From: an uncultured Collinsella sp.
GTDB taxonomy: Bacteria; Actinomycetota; Coriobacteriia; Coriobacteriales; Coriobacteriaceae
NCBI GenBank assembly: GCA_902493895.1
Contig: CABUQW010000037.1
Span: forward strand, 1-18,965
DNA: 18,965 nucleotides
Direction: 5' to 3'
In this document: piece after piece, positions 1 to 6,041 of the stretch
How positions within the stretch are numbered: the first letter of the stretch is position 1
Layout: each line of letters begins with the position of its first letter
Position numbers and translations under genes: made by a program
Notes under the pieces: generated by a model
Database searches by the model: none
Told to the model about the DNA's origin: nothing
The model's input: the letters and a program-made list of their open reading frames with translations, nothing else

Positions 1-7
1 ACTGATT

Positions 8-37
8 TTGTTCGCATGCCGTCTTCACGGGTATCAT
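8..37 (+). promoter_or_regulatory. Putative promoter of the LacI-family gene
   Basis: A -35-like TTGTTC (8-13) and a -10-like TATCAT (32-37) are separated by 18 bp. The expected transcription start near 44 falls inside the LacI-type operator at 40-53, so a bound repressor would block its own promoter. This layout also argues against translation starting at the ATG at 36, which lies within the -10 element. The -10 matches the consensus at five of six positions and the -35 is weaker. Confidence 0.5.
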
Positions 38-39
38 GG

Positions 40-53
40 TGAAAGCGATTTCA
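40..53. promoter_or_regulatory. LacI-family operator (autoregulatory)
   Basis: TGAAAGCGATTTCA is a perfect inverted repeat with the central CG typical of LacI/GalR-family operators. It matches the two sites upstream of the PTS gene (TGAAAACGATTACA) at 12 of 14 positions. It lies between the putative -10 and the repressor start, as expected for negative autoregulation. The consensus also resembles CcpA cre sites, so a global LacI-family regulator could bind here instead of or as well as the local protein. Confidence 0.75.
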
Positions 54-68
54 ATGACAGGGGTGCTC

Positions 69-1049
69 GTGGTAAAGATGAAAGATGTGGCCGAGCTGGC
101 GGGCGTTTCGAGCGCCGCCGTCTCGCGCTACCTCAACGGTGGATATATCTCGGCGGACAAGGCCGAGCGCATTAAGCAGGCAATCGAGTTGACCGGATAC
201 GTGCGATCCAGCCAGGCTCGCGCGCTGCGCACCGGTTCCACCAAGCTCATCGGCGTCATCGTACCTAAGATCAACTCGGAATCCGTAAGCCGCATTACCG
301 CCGGTATTGGCCAAGTGCTTGGTCGCCGTGGCTACCAGATGCTGCTTGCCAATACCGACAACGCGGCCGATCGCGAGCTCGAATACCTCGATTTATTCCA
401 AAACCACCCGGTCGATGGCATTGTGCTGGTGGCAACCATGATCACCGACGAGCACCGTCGCGCGATTGAATCGTGCCGCGTGCCCATTGTGTTGATCGGC
501 CAACATGTCGAGGGCGCGGCGTGCGTCTATCATGACGATTACGAGGCCGCCTTTGAGCTGGGTCATGCGCTTGCGGGTCGCGTGGACGGCAAGATTGCCT
601 ATATTGGAGTTACCGAAGAGGACCGCGCGGCCGGTTATGACCGCCGTCGCGGTTTTGAGGCCGGCCTGCGCGCTGCGGGCAACCCGCTCGATTCCGCCTT
701 GATTCGCCTGGGCTCGTTTACGCTCGACTCGGGCTATGGTGCGGCGCGTGAGCTGCTTTCCGTCGCTCCCGATGTTTCGTTTATCGCCTGCGCGACCGAC
801 ACCATGGCGGCGGGCGCGCTGCGTGCCATCGATGAGGTTCGCGGCATGGGCGAGGGCATGCACCGCGTGAGCGGTTTCGGCGACAACGCGTTTTTGCGCG
901 CGCTGACGGGCGGCATTCCCACCGTGCATTACGGCTACCTGACCAGCGGTGTCGAGGCGACCAATATGTTGCTCAACACGCTCGATGGCGCGGAAGGGGA
1001 GAACGGCCTAAAGACGCTCAAGCTCGGCCATCAGTTGATGAATGTCTAG
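69..1049 (+). CDS. LacI-family transcriptional regulator, probable sucrose repressor (ScrR-like)
   Basis: This is a 326-residue DNA-binding repressor. The N-terminal helix-turn-helix occupies about residues 4-25 (MKDVAELAGVSSAAVSRYLN), followed by a hinge around 50-60 and a periplasmic-binding-protein-like effector domain to the end. The length is normal for the family. The chosen start is GTG at 69, with AGGGG at 58-62 about 6 nt upstream. ATG at 78 (giving MKDVAEL at the N-terminus) is the alternative but is poorly spaced from that Shine-Dalgarno sequence. The ATG at 36 lies in the putative promoter. The gene sits just upstream of a sucrose-type PTS permease and a GH32 hydrolase, and matching operators precede both it and the permease. 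A role as local repressor responding to sucrose, sucrose-6-P or fructose is inferred from that context; the ligand cannot be read from the sequence. Confidence 0.88.
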   Translation: MVKMKDVAELAGVSSAAVSRYLNGGYISADKAERIKQAIELTGYVRSSQARALRTGSTKLIGVIVPKINSESVSRITAGIGQVLGRRGYQMLLANTDNAADRELEYLDLFQNHPVDGIVLVATMITDEHRRAIESCRVPIVLIGQHVEGAACVYHDDYEAAFELGHALAGRVDGKIAYIGVTEEDRAAGYDRRRGFEAGLRAAGNPLDSALIRLGSFTLDSGYGAARELLSVAPDVSFIACATDTMAAGALRAIDEVRGMGEGMHRVSGFGDNAFLRALTGGIPTVHYGYLTSGVEATNMLLNTLDGAEGENGLKTLKLGHQLMNV

Positions 1050-1133
1050 GTCTTGATCGTGCCTGCCCGCCTTTGAGTCCCCCGTTTTTTGTCCCAAAAC
1101 TACCATTCGCCGGCTTTTTCCTACCGTTCACCC

Positions 1134-1178
1134 TACTATGAAAACGATTACAGACATATGAAACTGAAAACGATTACA
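1134..1178 (+). promoter_or_regulatory. Tandem LacI-type operators with a possible -10, upstream of the PTS gene
   Basis: Two identical copies of TGAAAACGATTACA lie at 1139-1152 and 1165-1178, 26 bp apart start to start. Each is a LacI/GalR-type imperfect palindrome with a central CG. A -10-like TACTAT (1134-1139) abuts the first copy, but I see no convincing -35, so the promoter position is uncertain. Two sites suggest tighter or cooperative repression of the permease-hydrolase genes compared with the single site at the repressor gene. The rest of the 185-bp gap between the two genes shows nothing else I can name. Confidence 0.75.
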
Positions 1179-1234
1179 GTGTAAGTGTCAAAGATGGCCG
1201 GGTGCAGATGCTCCCGTTGGAGGAAAGGGAAGTC

Positions 1235-2635
1235 ATGGACTACCGCAAATCAGCCCAAGAGGTGCTCGACAACATCGGTGGCGCCGACAACGTTATTTCG
1301 GCCGCACACTGCGCCACGCGTCTGCGCCTGGTGATTGCCGATAACGCCAAGGTCGACAAGGAGGCCCTCGAGAATATCGACGGCGCCAAGGGCGTCTTTG
1401 AGGCCCAGGGCCAGCTGCAGATTATCTTTGGCACCGGCACCGTCAATAAGGTGTACGACGAGTTCATCGCCCTCGGCGGTATCAATGCCGCCTCTAAGGC
1501 CGAGGTCAAGGAGGCCGCGGCACAGCAGCAGAACATCTTTATGCGTGCCATTAAGGTGCTCGGCGACGTCTTTGTCCCCATCATCCCCGCTATCGTGGCT
1601 TCGGGCCTGCTGCTGGGCATTATGAGCGCCCTCAACTTTATGGCCTCCAACGGCTTTATCGCGCTCGACACCAATAACTTTATTTATAAGATTGCCGATC
1701 TGGTCTCGGGAACGTCCTTTGGCATTCTGCAGATCCTAATCGGCTACTCCGCGGCTAAGGCCTTTGGCGCCAACCCGTATCTGGGCGCCGTCGTCGGTGG
1801 TGCGTTTATCAACTCCTCGCTGCAGAGCGCCTACACGGTTGCCTCCGAGGGCGTGCAGACCATGGTCACCGTTATTCCCGGTGTGTACAGCTTTGAGTGG
1901 GTCGGCTATCAGGGCCATGTGATCCCCATCGTTATCGCCTGCGCCATTCTGGCCTTCCTCGAGAAGCGCCTGCACAAGATCGTTCCCGAGATGTTCGACC
2001 TCTTTGTGACTCCGCTCGTCTCGGTGTTCGTGACCGTGCTCGTGACGCTCGTTGCCGTCGGCCCCATCTTTGTCTGGGCCGAGAACGCCATCCTCGGTCT
2101 GATCCAGGCCCTGCTGACCCTGCCCTTCGGCATCGGTTCCTTTATCGTCGGCCTGTTCTATGCTCCCACGGTCGTTACCGGTATCCACCAGATGTACACC
2201 GCCATCGACCTGGGCCAGCTTGCCCAGTACGGTGTGACCTATTGGCTGCCCATCGCCAGTGCCGCCAACATCGCCCAGGGTGGCGCCGCGCTCGCCGTTG
2301 CCTTTAAGACCCGCGATGCCAAGATCAAGGGCCTGGCGCTTCCTTCGGCCCTGTCCGCCTTCATGGGTATTACCGAGCCTGCCATCTTTGGTGTGAACCT
2401 GCGCTTCTTTAAGCCCTTCATCGCCGGCTGCATCGGCGGCGGTTGCGGTGCCCTGGCCTGCGCACTCACCTCGCTTGCTGCTTCCGGCACCGGCGTTACT
2501 GGCATCTTCGGTATCCTGCTGTGCCTGGCCCAGCCCGTGCAGTACACGATCATGTTTGCGGTCGCCGCGCTGGTTTCCTTTGCCGTCTCGTTTGTCCTGT
2601 ACAGGGACGAGCCCAAGGCTTCCGAGCAGGCCTAA
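1235..2635 (+). CDS. scrA: PTS system sucrose-specific EIIBC component
   Basis: This is a 466-residue membrane permease that imports and phosphorylates a sugar, most likely sucrose to sucrose-6-P. The N-terminal EIIB domain of the glucose/sucrose superfamily (residues 1-90) carries the phospho-acceptor cysteine in the motif HCATRLR, at Cys26. The EIIC domain from about residue 105 has many hydrophobic segments and the conserved GITEPAIFGVNLRF stretch. There is no EIIA domain, so phosphate must come from an EIIA encoded elsewhere. The start is ATG at 1235, supported by GGAGG (1219-1223) and AAAGGGA (1224-1230); the earlier in-frame GTG at 1202 lacks one. The neighbouring GH32 hydrolase and LacI regulator make sucrose the likeliest substrate. 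Trehalose-type EIIBC proteins are close relatives, but the context argues against them. Confidence 0.9.
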   Translation: MDYRKSAQEVLDNIGGADNVISAAHCATRLRLVIADNAKVDKEALENIDGAKGVFEAQGQLQIIFGTGTVNKVYDEFIALGGINAASKAEVKEAAAQQQNIFMRAIKVLGDVFVPIIPAIVASGLLLGIMSALNFMASNGFIALDTNNFIYKIADLVSGTSFGILQILIGYSAAKAFGANPYLGAVVGGAFINSSLQSAYTVASEGVQTMVTVIPGVYSFEWVGYQGHVIPIVIACAILAFLEKRLHKIVPEMFDLFVTPLVSVFVTVLVTLVAVGPIFVWAENAILGLIQALLTLPFGIGSFIVGLFYAPTVVTGIHQMYTAIDLGQLAQYGVTYWLPIASAANIAQGGAALAVAFKTRDAKIKGLALPSALSAFMGITEPAIFGVNLRFFKPFIAGCIGGGCGALACALTSLAASGTGVTGIFGILLCLAQPVQYTIMFAVAALVSFAVSFVLYRDEPKASEQA

Positions 2636-2653
2636 GAGCTTTTGATTGAGGGG

Positions 2654-2683
2654 CGCCCGCGGGTTGTATGCTCGCGGGCGTTT
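2654..2683 (+). terminator. Hairpin between the PTS gene and the GH32 gene (weak or partial terminator)
   Basis: CGCCCGCG (2654-2661) and CGCGGGCG (2673-2680) form a perfect 8-bp stem with an 11-nt loop, followed by only TTT. The short T run suggests partial termination or an mRNA-stability element. It could lower hydrolase expression relative to the permease while still allowing read-through. Confidence 0.45.
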
Positions 2684-2741
2684 CCCGTATCTGGTGTCGA
2701 TCTCTGGCGCCTTGTTACTTTCGATCCGTTAGGACTTTGAT

Positions 2742-4283
2742 ATGTCTAATGCACTTGGCCGCGACCTTGCAAAGCTGGTCGCCGCTGTTGACGCCGCCGC
2801 CACTGAGTGCGGTCATGGCGCGTATGGCCAACGCTTCCATATTATGCCGCCGGCGGGCTGGCTCAACGACCCCAACGGTCTCTGCCAGGCGGGTGGCGTG
2901 TTCCATGCCTATTTTCAGTATGCGCCGTTTGATGTCGAGGGCGGTGTAAAGGCCTGGGGCCATGCGACGAGTCGCGATCTTATGACGTGGGACTACGTTG
3001 GCGCCCCGCTGCTGCCCGACGAGCCGTTCGATTGCCACGGCGTGTATTCGGGCTCCGCGCTTGCCGAGGACGGTCGCATTCGCGTACTTTATACGGGCAA
3101 CGTTAAGCTTTCCGATTCGGACGGGACGTACGACTACGTCAATACCGGCCGCCGCGCTGATACCGTCTATGTGGAGAGCGTTGATGGCCTTGCCGGTCGG
3201 GAGTTCAGCCAAAAGCGTGTGGTGCTGGCGTCCGAGGATTATCCCGAGGATTTGACCTGCCATGTGCGCGATCCCAAGGTGTGGCGTGACGCGGACGGGC
3301 GCTATCACATGGTGCTGGGCGCGCGTCGTCGCGTGGATGGGCCGCATATCGAGAGCCGTTTTTGTGCGATGCACGGCGAGGGTGCCGGGCGCGATGTGGG
3401 CGAGATCCTGGTGTATGGCTCGCCCGATATGCTGAGCTGGGAGCTCGAGAATCGCGTGTCTACGCCCGAGCGCTTTGGCTTTATGTGGGAATGCCCGGGA
3501 TACCTTGAGCTTGAGGTGGATGGCGGTGTGCCGGCAAGGTTTCTGTCTTTCTCTCCCCAGGGGCTCGAGGGCGGTCGTTGGAACCGCGGCAACGTATACG
3601 CCGCTGGCTACATGCCTGTAACGGGTGACATCACCGGTGGTGACGGTGCCTATGAACTGGGCGAGTTCCGCCTGTGGGACGCTGGTTTTGACTTCTATGC
3701 TCCGCAGGAGTTCACGGCCGAGGACGGTCGCCATATTCTAATCGGCTGGATGGGCATGCCCGATGAGCCGACCTATGGCAACGCGCCTACCGTGGCGTGC
3801 GGCTGGCAGCACTGCATGACGGTGCCGCGTGAGCTTACAGCCGGTGCCGGCGGCGTAGTGCTGCAGCAGCCGGCGCGCGAGATTGAGCTCCATTATGCCT
3901 CGGTTCGTGTGGGGGAGGGCTCGTTGGGGGTTGCCGGCGATACCTGCTTTGACGTTGTTGTTGACGGTGTCGACGGCGCGTTTACCGCGACCGTTGATGG
4001 CGAGCTAAAGCTGGCGCTTGTGCCCGCTGGGGACGAACTGCCCTCGCGCTTTGAGATGCGATTTACCGATGGGGGTCGCGCTTCTGCCGGCTGCGGTCGT
4101 ACCATGCGCTGGGAGTCCATCGACGAGGTCCGTAATGTGCGCATTGTTGGTGATGTCTCGTCGGTCGAGGTGTTTGTGAATGATGGCGCGCTCGTGTTTT
4201 CGACGCGCATCTATCCCGAGGCCTATGGCGTGACCGTTGACGCTCCGGGTGCGAGCGTGAACTATCACACGCTCAACATCTAG
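2742..4283 (+). CDS. scrB: GH32 sucrose-6-phosphate hydrolase (beta-fructofuranosidase)
   Basis: This 513-residue cytoplasmic glycoside hydrolase of family 32 would cleave sucrose-6-P from the adjacent PTS into glucose-6-P and fructose. The catalytic signatures are all present: WLNDPNG with nucleophile Asp43, the RDP transition-state stabiliser with Asp177, and WECPG with acid/base Glu250. A five-bladed propeller spans about residues 30-340 and a C-terminal beta-sandwich follows. No signal peptide is visible, which fits an intracellular phosphosugar substrate. AGGA at 2731-2734 gives 7-nt spacing to the ATG. The gene lies 106 bp after the permease with no operator of its own, so it is probably expressed by read-through. 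Action on short fructo-oligosaccharides is possible but less likely in this context. Confidence 0.9.
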   Translation: MSNALGRDLAKLVAAVDAAATECGHGAYGQRFHIMPPAGWLNDPNGLCQAGGVFHAYFQYAPFDVEGGVKAWGHATSRDLMTWDYVGAPLLPDEPFDCHGVYSGSALAEDGRIRVLYTGNVKLSDSDGTYDYVNTGRRADTVYVESVDGLAGREFSQKRVVLASEDYPEDLTCHVRDPKVWRDADGRYHMVLGARRRVDGPHIESRFCAMHGEGAGRDVGEILVYGSPDMLSWELENRVSTPERFGFMWECPGYLELEVDGGVPARFLSFSPQGLEGGRWNRGNVYAAGYMPVTGDITGGDGAYELGEFRLWDAGFDFYAPQEFTAEDGRHILIGWMGMPDEPTYGNAPTVACGWQHCMTVPRELTAGAGGVVLQQPAREIELHYASVRVGEGSLGVAGDTCFDVVVDGVDGAFTATVDGELKLALVPAGDELPSRFEMRFTDGGRASAGCGRTMRWESIDEVRNVRIVGDVSSVEVFVNDGALVFSTRIYPEAYGVTVDAPGASVNYHTLNI

Positions 4284-4305
4284 GCGTTTCGTCGCATATC
4301 GGCGC

Positions 4306-4311
4306 TATACT
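4306..4311 (+). promoter_or_regulatory. Possible -10 element upstream of the PLP-fold gene
   Basis: TATACT matches the -10 consensus at five of six positions and lies 23 bp after the hydrolase stop. No good -35 is visible 16-18 bp upstream. If real, transcription would start near 4318 and pass straight through the hairpin at 4322-4357. Confidence 0.25.
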
Positions 4312-4321
4312 GCAGCCGTTG

Positions 4322-4357
4322 CCCACGATGAGGGGAACACCCGCATCGTGGGTTTTT
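4322..4357 (+). terminator. Intrinsic terminator after the sucrose genes
   Basis: CCCACGATG (4322-4330) and CATCGTGGG (4344-4352) form a perfect 9-bp stem with a 13-nt loop, followed immediately by TTTTT. It lies 38 bp after the hydrolase stop and should end the sucrose transcript. Because a -10-like TATACT precedes it and the next gene starts 22 bp after it, it might also attenuate that gene. Confidence 0.85.
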
Positions 4358-4378
4358 GCTTTGAAGGGACGGTACCGC

Positions 4379-5371
4379 ATGGGCGTACAGCAGCTAGAAG
4401 AGGCCTGGGCTTTGAGGACCGGCGCGCGTGAAGCGCGGTTGTTCGCGGCCTCGCATGTGCCAGCAGCGTTGTCGCAATTGGGGATTGTGCGCCCCGGTGA
4501 CCGCCTGGTGGCCTTTGCGGATGACTTTGCCGAAGCCTTTGCGCGCGGCTTTGATGCCTGCGACGTGGCTATGGTGGGCTCACCGTCCGCCGATGCGCTT
4601 GCTGCCGCATCCAAGGGCTTTGATGCTTCATTTGATGCCGAAGGGCCGCATCTGTGGTGGTTCGTCAACTCCATCGGCGGGTTTGGTCTGCGTGTGCCCG
4701 ACCTTCGCGCTCTTGGCCGCGCGGCTCGTGAGGCCCGCGCGCTGCTTGTTGTGGACAACACCGTGGCGTCGGCTTTTGGCTGCAATCCGCTGCGGCTGGG
4801 TGCTGTGCTGTCGCTTGAGGCGCTCGATCGCGTGAGCGCCGGCAAGGCTCCGCGCAAGCTCGTTGCCGCTTCGGTGGCGCGCTCGCAGCTCAAACGCCAT
4901 CGCGTGGATGCCGCGGCTGAGTGCGCGCACGTATTGTTTGCAGGCTGCGGTGCGTCGGCGCTCGACCTTTTTGCCGAGGAGACCGACGTGCTGGAGCGTG
5001 GGCTTTCCTCGCTTAACGTCCGCATGCAGGCGCATTTCGACCGCGCCCGTGCGCTGGCCGAGTATCTGGCCGCCAACGAGATGGTGCGCAACGTTCGCTA
5101 TCCCGGGCTGAGTTCGCATCCCGACCATGCGGCTGCAACGGGAATCCTCGAGCACGGCTTTGGCCCAGCAGTTGAATTTGACCTTATCGAGCGTAGCGCA
5201 GGTGATCTTTTCGACGCTTTGCCGGGGGAGTTCCGCACATCGCCGGCCGGCGGCGCAACGACGCGCCTTTCGGCCCCATGCGGCAAGCAGGGGAACACCA
5301 TCCGCCTCTTCGCCGGCGCCGACGACCCTCTGGTTGTAGCGTCCACCCTAGATAATGCCCTTCGCAACTAG
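4379..5371 (+). CDS. Degenerate Cys/Met-metabolism PLP-fold protein lacking the catalytic lysine
   Basis: This 330-residue protein belongs to the cystathionine gamma-synthase/methionine gamma-lyase fold family. Family landmarks remain: a PGD turn (39-41), VVDNT with the PLP-ring-binding Asp126, a RGL..L..RM helix segment, a RYPGL..HPDH segment, and a C-terminal IRL..GADDP with the substrate-carboxylate Arg309. In characterised members the Schiff-base lysine follows that Asp by 25 residues (Asp186/Lys211 in Pseudomonas putida methionine gamma-lyase). Here that position, residue 151, is Arg in the segment LEALDRVSAGK, and the usual SATK..GGH motif is absent. The YGGT phosphate-binding motif is also lost (FAEA at about 50-53). 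It is roughly 50-60 residues shorter than usual at the N-terminus. AAGGGA at 4364-4369 supports the ATG at 4379; the in-frame TTG at 4319 would run through the terminator. The function is unknown, and a pseudoenzyme is the simplest reading. Confidence 0.75.
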   Translation: MGVQQLEEAWALRTGAREARLFAASHVPAALSQLGIVRPGDRLVAFADDFAEAFARGFDACDVAMVGSPSADALAAASKGFDASFDAEGPHLWWFVNSIGGFGLRVPDLRALGRAAREARALLVVDNTVASAFGCNPLRLGAVLSLEALDRVSAGKAPRKLVAASVARSQLKRHRVDAAAECAHVLFAGCGASALDLFAEETDVLERGLSSLNVRMQAHFDRARALAEYLAANEMVRNVRYPGLSSHPDHAAATGILEHGFGPAVEFDLIERSAGDLFDALPGEFRTSPAGGATTRLSAPCGKQGNTIRLFAGADDPLVVASTLDNALRN

Positions 5372-5389
5372 CTAAATCATCCTCGACTC

Positions 5390-5464
5390 CATAAGTTGCG
5401 GTGAAATAGGGATTGATTTACGGCTTTAACCGCATAAACAGTCCCTATTTCACCGCAACTTATG
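5390..5464. repeat. 75-bp near-perfect inverted repeat between convergent genes
   Basis: The arms 5390-5412 and 5442-5464 are perfectly complementary over 23 bp, with the arm beginning CATAAGTTGCGGTGAAAT. The 29-nt centre is AT-richer and can form a small internal CGG/CCG stem. No T run follows either arm, so it is not a standard intrinsic terminator, although it lies between two convergent genes. It resembles a REP-like or MITE-like intergenic element. I found no second copy in this window and no clear target-site duplication. Confidence 0.85.
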
Positions 5465-5503
5465 AGAAGGGGTTGTGTGGCTATAAGGCCCCGTCCCAAA
5501 TGG

Positions 5504-5848
5504 CTACTCTTTGATGCTGGCGATGAGGGCGTCGGCTTTGGAGGCGATGATGTCGTTGATTTCTGCCTGCAGGGTTTCGTAGACTTCGATGGCTCGCTCT
5601 CCGGCGGGGGTGAGCGTGGATCCGCGGGCGCCGTCGCGCTCGATGAGCTTGCAGCCCAGCTGGCCTTCGGCTTCGTTCACAATGCGCCAGGCCTTGGAAT
5701 ATGCCATGCCCATGCTCTTGGCGGCACGGTTGAGCGAGTGCTCGCGGGCAATCCCCTGCAGCAGCAAGACGCAGCCGTGGCCGAAGACGCCCGGCAGATC
5801 CTTGTCGCACGCTTGAATGACCAACTTTGCCGTCGTCTTGTACTTCAT
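5504..5848 (-). CDS. ModE-like winged helix-turn-helix regulator without molybdate-binding domain
   Basis: This is a 114-residue DNA-binding protein. It matches the N-terminal LysR-type winged helix of ModE regulators: the recognition segment is SLNRAAKSMGMAYSKAWRIV (residues 38-57), followed by the wing with LIERDGARGSTLTPAG (68-83). ModE normally has a C-terminal di-MOP domain that binds molybdate; here the protein ends shortly after the dimerisation helix, so no effector domain is visible. ATG at 5848 was chosen because GGGGAGA lies about 10 nt upstream; GTG at 5857 is an in-frame alternative that would leave that sequence too close. It is divergent from guaB and convergent with the PLP-fold gene. 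No molybdenum transport or cofactor gene is present, so its target and ligand are unknown. Other short ModE-like proteins are often annotated simply as LysR-family HTH. Confidence 0.8.
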   Translation of the reverse strand: MKYKTTAKLVIQACDKDLPGVFGHGCVLLLQGIAREHSLNRAAKSMGMAYSKAWRIVNEAEGQLGCKLIERDGARGSTLTPAGERAIEVYETLQAEINDIIASKADALIASIKE

Positions 5849-5932
5849 ATGCTCCACGTCTCCCCGCTAAAGTGTTTGCTGGGCAAACGCAAAGCCTGCG
5901 TCAAACCCTCGTGTGCTCTTCTTAAATCATGC

Positions 5933-5962
5933 ATTGTAGCAGTCAAAGTGCGTTAAGATACT
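5933..5962 (+). promoter_or_regulatory. Putative overlapping divergent promoters between the regulator and guaB
   Basis: On the + strand, TTGTAG (5934-5939) and GATACT (5957-5962) are 17 bp apart and would start guaB near 5969. On the - strand, TACAAT (complement of 5933-5938), preceded by TGC, forms an extended -10 for the ModE-like gene. The two elements overlap, so polymerase could occupy only one at a time. All matches are moderate and no transcript data are available. Confidence 0.35.
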
Positions 5963-5971
5963 TCCCCAGTA

Positions 5972-5983
5972 TTGGGCGCCCAA
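5972..5983. promoter_or_regulatory. 12-bp palindrome downstream of the putative guaB start site
   Basis: TTGGGCGCCCAA is a perfect palindrome a few bases after the predicted guaB start. A half-site TTGGGC repeats at 5986-5991, so the region can also fold as a small RNA hairpin. It could be an operator for the divergent regulator or a leader structure. No known site was recognised, and it is not a purine riboswitch. Confidence 0.3.
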
Positions 5984-6041
5984 GGTTGGGCTGGGTCCTA
6001 CGAGGCCTGCAGCCGACCGGTCGCATGGAAAAAGGAGAAAC

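Noticed and set aside
4319..4378. TTG start at 4319 for the PLP-fold gene
   Set aside because: It would translate through the intrinsic terminator and has no ribosome-binding site; ATG 4379 has AAGGGA at good spacing.
5390..5464. Simple bidirectional intrinsic terminator
   Set aside because: The 23-bp stem has no T run on either side and is longer than typical terminators; classified as a repeat instead, although a termination effect cannot be excluded.
5963..6041. Purine riboswitch upstream of guaB
   Set aside because: The conserved purine aptamer core and its loop sequences are not present; only a short palindrome and a small stem are seen.
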